A model generated the notes under the pieces. It searched no databases. It was not told the DNA's origin and saw only the letters and a program-made list of their open reading frames with translations. From Baffinella frigidus (Eukaryota > Cryptophyceae > Cryptomonadales > Baffinellaceae), in NCBI GenBank assembly GCA_026770585.1, contig MU646615.1:300032-315321 (forward strand): a DNA stretch of 15,290 nucleotides, in the 5' to 3' direction. Position 1 is the stretch's first letter. Every line of letters begins with the position of its first letter. Of the stretch, positions 14,531 to 15,290 are shown one piece after another. The position numbers and the translations under genes were made by a program.

Positions 14531-15290
14531 AAAGGGGGCAGCTACGCGGCTCTCCTGGACACCCTAACACCCGAACCCCGCACGTGCAGCTACGCGCCTA
14601 TGATGGACCACCGCTTCGAGGAGGCGCTGCTGGCGTACAACAAGGACCTTTATGGAATCTCGGTGCGCCCTACCCTCCACACCCCAAACCCCAAACCCGA
14701 AACCCGAAACCCGAAACCCTGAACCCTAAACCCTGGACCCTGGACCCGAAACCCTAACCCCCGAACGCCAAACGCCAAACCGTAACTTCTTCTCTTTGTT
14801 GTTACTGTCGAGCCTTACGTTGAGTGGTCCAAAGGTGTATGCCTAACCGCGAACGCCGACACTAGGTGCTTCCGCCGCGCACCCAGTAACTACTTCAGAC
14901 GTGACCGGGAGCAATCATAAGTTGACACCCTTGCAGAATAGCCCGAAAACGGGCTGTTCTTCCAAAAGTTGACCTGGCGACAGTGAGGAGTTGACTTTTG
15001 CGATTGACCACCCTCAGGTCTAGCGTAGACCGTGAACCCTGGGCAGCGTTGGTTTGTAGAACCCCTAGACGGGGAAAAGCGCGGTTTGATAAGATGACAA
15101 ACACGACCGCTGCACGCCACATGGAGAGGTAGGACGAGACCCTAGACCCCACGCCCTACACCCTAAACCCCACCATCCAACAGAGACCCTAGACCCCACG
15201 CCCTACACCCTAAACCCCAACATCCAACACCAGGTGCTCCCGCCGCGGAAGCGCAAGTGCTTCTTCACCGCCGAGTCTGTCCTCGACATG
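6170..15290 (+). CDS. M13 family (neprilysin-like) zinc metallopeptidase, N-terminal part (10 exons, 3' end off the right edge)
   Basis: Type II membrane peptidase of the M13/neprilysin family. Exons: 6170-6564, 6731-6932, 7659-7750, 8987-9088, 10092-10206, 10688-10732, 12068-12184, 13273-13382, 14590-14662 and 15234 onward. They join in frame into 436 residues. Seen: a hydrophobic segment at about residues 28-49; DPCDDFYEYSCGAW (about 125-138), the family's N-terminal signature; FFLAQGG and MPDRSYYLD (246-263); EGHRAAYRVMAVKLL; DFYKELPEVDWKGWL; FLVVRNLKFLKTV; SIRAYMRFQLVHSYAPMMD; and YNKDLYG. These follow the order of the M13 N-domain. The HExxH and ExxxD zinc sites are not reached, so activity cannot be judged. 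Start ATG 6170 is in a GGCATGG context; no in-frame ATG lies between 6131 and it. Eukaryotic subtype and substrate unknown. Confidence 0.87.
6731..6932 (+). CDS. M13 peptidase exon 2: SCGAW
   Basis: Acceptor CGCAG at 6726-6730. The split Glu codon rejoins to give FYEYSCGAWIANVTIP. The exon continues through LFRSCMDEKAIDKAGATPLL, a typical M13 segment with a conserved cysteine. Donor GTCCTG at 6933. Phase 1 to phase 0 over 202 nt fits. No ghost copy recognised. Confidence 0.88.
6933..7658 (+). other. Intron 2 (peptidase gene)
   Basis: This 726-nt intron holds degenerate CCCTAAA-type repeats (7500-7650), several AAGTTGAC/GTCAACTT words (7072-7082, 7172-7180, 7281-7293, 7314-7326) and one broken ghost of exon 3 at 7458. 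I see no other gene in it. Confidence 0.6.
7458..7493 (+). pseudogene. Ghost of exon 3 (5' end only)
   Basis: It follows a CCCGCAG acceptor and reads AWVKSNDKIV before diverging into a C-rich stretch. It matches the first 12 codons of exon 3 with an Ile to Asn change. There is no 3' part and no donor. Confidence 0.75.
7659..7750 (+). CDS. M13 peptidase exon 3
   Basis: Acceptor CTTGCAG; donor GTCCTC at 7751. It encodes AWVKSIDKIVDHASLQSALI, then QFAIADLNIF and a split Trp codon. It is the only copy with both the 5' half and the NIFW end. Its phases match exon 2 (0) and exon 4 (2). Confidence 0.8.
7876..7941 (+). pseudogene. Ghost of exon 3 (3' two thirds)
   Basis: Preceded by TACAG, it reads DHASLQSALIQFAIADLNVF and ends at the same TG/GTCCTC donor. 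The first ten codons are missing, and splicing from exon 2 to this acceptor would shift the frame. Nearly identical at the DNA level to 7685-7750, so the duplication looks recent. Confidence 0.75.
7989..8168. mobile_element. MITE-like element, family C, copy 2
   Basis: Terminal inverted repeats begin CCACACGAGGCTATCCATGCG and are matched at the right end (CGCATGGATAGCCTCGTGTGG). The left arm continues ACCAGAATAAA. The core carries a different palindrome, GTTTCCGTACGGATGTCCG with its partner. TT flanks both ends. It shares its ends with the element at 3515-3695. No coding capacity. Confidence 0.8.
8201..8632 (+). pseudogene. String of small exon 3 tail fragments
   Basis: Short pieces of the exon 3 end recur: AACGTCTTCTGG near 8203, ATCCAGCTCGCGGTTGCCGA near 8326, CCAACGTCTTCTGGTCCTG near 8439-8458, CATCTTCTGGTC near 8539 and CATCTTCTGGTCCTGAAACC near 8617. 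Each is followed by heptamer-like repeat, as after the real donor. None is complete. Confidence 0.6.
8641..8783 (+). repeat. (GA)n microsatellite with GACAGGGAGACAGACAG interruptions
   Basis: A long GA dinucleotide tract is duplicated in two halves, each followed by the same GACAGGGAGACAGACAGAGA interruption. It lies inside intron 3 of the peptidase gene. The open frames across it (Arg-Glu or Ser-Leu repeats) are low-complexity read-through. Confidence 0.95.
8876..8909 (+). pseudogene. Ghost of exon 4 (5' end)
   Basis: After an ACCAG acceptor it reads SWWVDADS as in exon 4, then diverges into GGLPAQN. It lies 111 bp upstream of the intact exon and lacks the PDRSYYLD half and the donor. Confidence 0.75.
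8987..9088 (+). CDS. M13 peptidase exon 4: MPDRSYYLD
   Basis: Acceptor TCGCAG; donor GTATAC at 9089. It encodes SWWVDADSEDSGLNSFFLAQ, then GGTTMPDRSYYLD and part of a Lys codon. The FxxxVDADxxxS...QGGxxxPDRxYYL pattern is a strong M13 hallmark. Confidence 0.9.
9100..9300 (+). repeat. Degenerate CCCCTATTTCGTAATCC-type intronic repeat
   Basis: Loose tandem copies of a C-rich unit containing TAATC and CCAACCCCTGACCC. The same unit reappears at 9855-9930 and 9985-10045, next to the ghost copies of exon 4, so it was probably carried along with the duplicated exon. Confidence 0.6.
9305..9526 (+). repeat. About 111-bp tandem duplication
   Basis: Two copies (about 9305-9415 and 9416-9526) share CATCCCGGAACCGT, CGCAGAACCCCGCCACATCT, CTGGGAAGGAT and CAACTGGCGGGG. 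They differ by scattered substitutions. No reading frame is conserved between them. Confidence 0.8.
9595..9665. repeat. Short hairpin and CTTTTGAAT direct repeat
   Basis: AAAATGGA-CTTTTGAA-TCCATTTT is a perfect 8-bp stem. TTGACTTTTGAAT follows. The stretch lies in intron 4 without coding signal. Confidence 0.6.
9730..9757 (+). pseudogene. Ghost of exon 5 (5' end)
   Basis: AACAACAG followed by GACACCGGAGATGGAGGGGC matches the acceptor and first codons (TPEMEGH) of exon 5, then diverges. The upstream GAGCCCGCAAAACAACAG is also shared with the true exon at 10092. Confidence 0.8.
9785..9832 (+). pseudogene. Ghost of exon 4 (3' half)
   Basis: TGGCGGGACCACCATGCCGG matches the GGTTMPDRS part of exon 4. 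A one-base insertion (TCCTTACTAT) and the change to GGCATGTATAG break the frame and the end. Confidence 0.75.
9931..9972 (+). pseudogene. Ghost of exon 4 (3' half), better preserved
   Basis: It reads GGTTMPDRSHYLD up to the donor GTGTAC, with Tyr to His as the only change. The 5' half and the acceptor are missing, so it cannot be spliced in as an exon. Confidence 0.78.
10092..10206 (+). CDS. M13 peptidase exon 5
   Basis: Acceptor CAACAG; donor GTGTGC at 10207. It encodes TPEMEGHRAAYRVMAVKLLT, then LVGRSEEEAKQDTDALMQ: the helical segment after YYLD in M13 proteins (AAYRxHxxxLLxLxG..). Phases 2 and 0 fit its neighbours. Confidence 0.85.
10299..10333 (+). pseudogene. Ghost of exon 5 (3' end)
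   Basis: GGAGGAGGAGGGGACGCAGG and then ACACCGACGG match the EEEAKQDTD codons of exon 5 before diverging. Confidence 0.6.
10346..10406 (+). repeat. CCCTAAAGTTGACA tandem array
   Basis: Four copies of a 16-17 bp unit, CCTAAAGTTGACA followed by 2-4 variable bases. The last is degenerate (AGTTAATG). The unit combines the telomere-like CCCTAAA with the AAGTTGAC word that recurs elsewhere in this gene. Confidence 0.85.
10528..10682 (+). repeat. Inverted array of CCTGTCAACTTTT units
   Basis: Six copies of CTGTCAACTTnTG-like words (near 10532, 10595, 10613, 10634, 10651 and 10669), including the variants CTGTCATC and CTGGCAAC. They are the reverse complement of the AAGTTGAC words at 10346-10406, so the two arrays could pair over a 150-nt loop. 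It ends right at the exon 6 acceptor. Confidence 0.75.
10688..10732 (+). CDS. M13 peptidase exon 6 (micro-exon)
   Basis: This 45-nt exon encodes VETALAAAQSTRTEA. Acceptor GCGCCAG; donor GTACCC at 10733. It matches the M13 pattern VExxLAxxSxTRxE that precedes a short charged linker. It has phase 0 at both ends. Confidence 0.8.
10789..11038 (+). pseudogene. Two tiny exon 6-like fragments flanking an inverted-repeat element
   Basis: CGAGGCGGCACAGAGTCC (about 10789) and CGAGGCGGCGCAGAGGCCC (about 11021) resemble each other and loosely the GAGGCGGTACCCAGTCC exon 6/donor region. The MITE-like element at 10818-11004 lies between them. Too short to be sure. Confidence 0.4.
10818..11004. mobile_element. 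MITE-like element, family D, with internal 82-bp duplication
   Basis: The ends are TATCCCTTAAGTGGC and its complement (CCACTTAAGGGATA), with TA at both borders. Inside, an 82-bp unit with GGTCCTAGGCAGGTCCTAGG and CCCTACGGTAGGGCGTATGA is present twice in tandem (10823-10904 and 10905-10986). The same core occurs at 204-264 at the left end of the window. Confidence 0.75.
11160..11480 (+). other. Part of intron 6 with AGTTGAC words and C-rich repeats
   Basis: It holds GTCAACTTT (11156-11164), two TTGACTTA words (11209, 11236), CCCGAAA repeats (11285-11315) and CACCCCTCACCCCT-type repeats (11385-11470). I see no exon or ghost in it. Confidence 0.55.
11497..11575. mobile_element. MITE-like 79-bp element, family E, copy 1
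   Basis: The ends are CGCTATCTTACGGG and, imperfectly, its complement (CCCTACGATAGCA). The middle has ATGGTACAGCTATGTCGAGC. A second copy of identical length is at 11961-12039. Confidence 0.75.
11636..11661 (+). pseudogene. Ghost of exon 7 (5' end)
   Basis: After CGAAACGCAG it reads RDEHGKRIS, then becomes repeat. A further decayed trace (AAGCGCATCCCGTATCCCGA) lies near 11789, with the same following sequence. Confidence 0.75.
11690..11875 (+). repeat. CCCTACA-CCCTAAA repeat with AAGGGTGTTGAACCC units
   Basis: Three copies of a unit reading GAACCCTACACCCTAAACCC followed by CAAGGGTGTT lie between two ghosts of exon 7. The second half (11788-11830) repeats 11648-11710. Confidence 0.78.
11882..11960 (+). 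pseudogene. Ghost of exon 7, cut by a MITE-like element
   Basis: After CGAAACGCAG it reads RDEHGVRITPEDFYKEVPEV, then NWKGWL, and is cut by the 79-bp family E element at 11961. The reading frame before the insertion is intact and about 85% identical to exon 7. The rest of the exon is absent after the element. Confidence 0.85.
11961..12039. mobile_element. MITE-like 79-bp element, family E, copy 2
   Basis: The ends are CGCTATCTTA / TAAGATAGCG; the middle is ACAGCTATGTCGAGCGTAAG. It is inserted directly after the GWL codons of a ghost exon 7, which dates it after that duplication. Confidence 0.82.
12068..12184 (+). CDS. M13 peptidase exon 7
   Basis: Acceptor ACGCAG; donor GTGCGC at 12185. It encodes RDEHGVRISPDDFYKELPEV, then DWKGWLAGLGVKNLGTQGG. 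The FxxxxPxxDWxxxLxxLG pattern is typical of M13. The exon end is less certain because it lies in a run of Gs; 12184 keeps phase 0. Confidence 0.8.
12225..12413 (+). pseudogene. Two ghosts of exon 7 (3' end)
   Basis: GGGCCTGGGCGGCCAGGACC with TTGGGACCGAGGGGGG (12237-12272), and GGGCCTGGGCGTCGAGTACA with TCGGAACCGAGGGGGG (12366-12401), match the codons for GLGVKNLGTQGG. Both keep a GGTGCG donor-like end, but no acceptor or 5' half precedes them. Confidence 0.7.
12550..12780 (+). repeat. CCCTAAA / CCCCAAA heptamer block in intron 7
   Basis: Degenerate CCCTAAA and CCCCAAA heptamers fill this stretch, with CCCGAAA at the right end. No coding signal; the open frames here are repeat translation. 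Confidence 0.85.
12790..12849 (+). pseudogene. Ghost of exon 8, copy 1
   Basis: After CCGCAG it reads GFLVVRNLEFLKTVSKMIST. It then passes into CCCTAAA-type repeat with no donor and without the GLESIRAYMRF part. Confidence 0.85.
12943..13003 (+). pseudogene. Ghost of exon 8, copy 2
   Basis: After CCAGCAG it reads GLLVVCNLEFLTTVSQMIST, then ends in repeat. More diverged than copy 1. No donor. Confidence 0.82.
13039..13114 (+). pseudogene. Ghost of exon 8, copy 3
   Basis: After AAGCAG it reads GFLVVRNLEFFKTVSKMIST and then MGLEN. It extends slightly further than the other 5' copies but still lacks the exon end and a donor. Confidence 0.82.
13156..13215 (+). pseudogene. Ghost of exon 8, copy 4
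   Basis: After ACGGCAG it resembles exon 8 but has a frame disruption and an in-frame TAG (CGCACTTAGGAG where the others read CGCAACCTGGAA). It ends after ATATCGACC in a T run. Confidence 0.78.
13273..13382 (+). CDS. M13 peptidase exon 8
   Basis: Acceptor AACCAG; donor GTTCAG at 13383. It encodes GFLVVRNLKFLKTVSKMIST, then MGLESIRAYMRFQLVH and part of a Ser codon. It is the only complete one of six copies. Splicing to exon 9 gives FQLVHSYAPMMD, matching the WRAYLRWxLLxxYAPxL pattern of M13. Confidence 0.87.
13385..13528 (+). repeat. Two adjacent minisatellites: CAGTTAAACGTGTAGTAACG and CAACCGACCTTATCCAGCG
   Basis: Three copies of the first unit (13385-13450), then three of the second (13460-13524, starting with TTTCCAACCGGTCTTATCCA). 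The same pair in the same order recurs at 13787-13882. Confidence 0.88.
13529..13594 (+). pseudogene. Ghost of exon 8, copy 6 (3' half)
   Basis: It reads MISTMGPEKIRA, then a TAG stop where exon 8 has TAC, then matches FKLVH and the CACAG/GTTATG donor. It has no 5' half or acceptor and lies after a minisatellite. Confidence 0.8.
13649..13766. mobile_element. MITE-like element, family F (118 bp)
   Basis: Perfect 20-bp ends, CAGGGGTACCTCGCTCATA and complement, flanked by TA on both sides (13647-13648, 13767-13768). The C-run and CCTAGGACC parts inside are also inverted. The TA target duplication and CAGGG end suggest a Tc1/mariner-mobilised element. No coding. Confidence 0.82.
13787..13882 (+). 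repeat. Second copy of the GTGTAGTAA / CTTATCC minisatellite pair
   Basis: Two GTGTAGTAA units (near 13793 and 13815) and GCGTCAGCTTTCCAACCG followed by ACAACCGACCTTATCC. It is a duplicate of the start of the array at 13385-13528, on the other side of a ghost exon and a MITE-like element. Confidence 0.8.
13871..13919. repeat. Two adjacent perfect palindromes
   Basis: TATCCGGCAAGCGCCGGATA is an imperfect and ACAAACGTTGCGCAACGTTT a nearly perfect inverted repeat, back to back in intron 8. Role unknown. Confidence 0.7.
13955..14058. mobile_element. Degenerate inverted-repeat element
   Basis: The left arm starts AATTTACCAACTTGGGTTCA and runs to ATTACTACACG. The right arm is its diverged complement (GTGTAGTAAATTT...GAACCAAGTTTATAAATT). 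The inner ends carry the GTGTAGTAA word seen in the minisatellites and in families B and C. Confidence 0.65.
14119..14298 (+). repeat. Tandem duplication carrying the exon 9 acceptor
   Basis: Two copies of ACAACAGCCGAGACCCTA..., both ending in CGACACCCTTTCCTGGCAGC. The first is followed by CACACCG (destroyed exon); the second leads into the exon 9 ghost at 14297. Confidence 0.78.
14297..14346 (+). pseudogene. Ghost of exon 9, copy 1
   Basis: After CTGGCAG it reads YAVMMDHRLEEALLAY and then TAA. It matches exon 9 up to AYNK and is then lost, with no donor. A second, very short trace (CTACGCGGC) follows GGGGGCAG at 14542. Confidence 0.82.
14347..14372 (+). repeat. Short TTTAGGG array on the sense strand
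   Basis: GTAGGGTTTAGGGTTTAGGG and more: exact plant-type telomere heptamers in the G-rich orientation, opposite to the rest of this gene's introns. Confidence 0.85.
14392..14528 (+). repeat. (CT)n and (CA)n microsatellite
   Basis: A CT tract (14392-14451) passes directly into a CA tract (14452-14528) inside intron 8. The Ser-Leu and Thr-His open frames across it are low complexity. Confidence 0.95.
14590..14662 (+). CDS. M13 peptidase exon 9
   Basis: Acceptor CGTGCAG; donor GTGCGC at 14663. It encodes YAPMMDHRFEEALLAYNKDL, then YGIS, preceded by a split Ser. F(D/E)...(F/Y)YG is the conserved M13 stretch after YAPxL. Confidence 0.85.
14867..14889 (+). pseudogene. Ghost of exon 10 (5' end)
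   Basis: After CACTAG it reads VLPPR, then TQ and a stop. It matches the first five codons of exon 10. Confidence 0.6.
14917..15010. repeat. AAGTTGAC words and a small hairpin
   Basis: AAGTTGAC (14920), AAAAGTTGAC (14964) and GAGTTGACTTTTG (14988) lie around a stem-loop GAATAGCCCG-AAAA-CGGGCTGTTC. Same word as in introns 2 and 5. Confidence 0.65.
15136..15229 (+). repeat. 47-bp tandem duplication before exon 10
   Basis: Two near-identical copies of GAGACCCTAGACCCCACGCC...CATCCAACA, differing by one base, end just before the exon 10 acceptor. Confidence 0.88.
15234..15290 (+). CDS. M13 peptidase exon 10 (cut by window edge)
   Basis: Acceptor ACACCAG. It encodes VLPPRKRKCFFTAESVLDM up to the last base. 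It fits the M13 position where a basic R-K-(R)C segment precedes the helix that leads towards the catalytic domain. The right boundary is unknown. Confidence 0.7.
   Translation, partial: MLPPRKRKCFFTAESVLDM

Overview
This is eukaryotic nuclear DNA: short GC-rich exons with GT-AG introns, introns packed with degenerate plant-type telomere heptamers (TTTAGGG/CCCTAAA and variants), and many small inverted-repeat (MITE-like) elements. The texture suggests a large, intron-rich algal genome. My leading guess is a prasinophyte green alga of the Cymbomonas/Pyramimonas kind, with a dinoflagellate or other alga as alternatives. This is recollection and texture, not a match. I see no prokaryotic, organellar or viral genes, no tRNA or rRNA, and no CRISPR.

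Two divergent protein genes start from a shared 319-bp region (5851-6169), and both run off the window. On the minus strand, 5850 down to 366, is the N-terminal part of a DEAD-box RNA helicase of the DDX10/Dbp4 type (ribosome biogenesis). Six exons join in frame (172 residues) through the Q-motif region, motif I, motif Ia and the GG region. On the plus strand, 6170 to the right edge, is the N-terminal part of an M13 (neprilysin-like) zinc metallopeptidase. Ten exons join in frame (436 residues), starting with a type II membrane anchor. The HExxH catalytic region lies beyond the window. Every junction uses GT-AG and keeps phase; I rebuilt these joins by hand.

The striking feature is that most exons other than the promoter-proximal ones are accompanied by several partial, decayed copies of themselves (ghost exons). 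These often keep one splice site and a stretch of the reading frame, and sit in the introns beside the intact copy. Two are interrupted by MITE-like elements. The introns are otherwise blocks of 7-bp repeats, each block dominated by a different variant. Their strand follows transcription: the C-rich strand is nearly always the sense strand, and it flips at the shared promoter.

Layout: 1-365, GGTT repeat and repeat fragments; 366-5046, helicase exons 6 to 3 with ghosts, four inverted-repeat elements and a fifth hairpin; 5047-5500, heptamer blocks; 5501-5850, helicase exons 2 and 1; 5851-6169, shared promoter; 6170-6932, peptidase exons 1-2; 6933-10732, exons 3-6 with ghosts, a MITE, GA repeats and AAGTTGAC arrays; 10733-13382, exons 7-8 with ghosts and MITEs; 13383-14589, minisatellites and inverted repeats; 14590-15290, exons 9-10. 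Most long uninterrupted reading frames here are read-through of repeats and ghosts, not genes.
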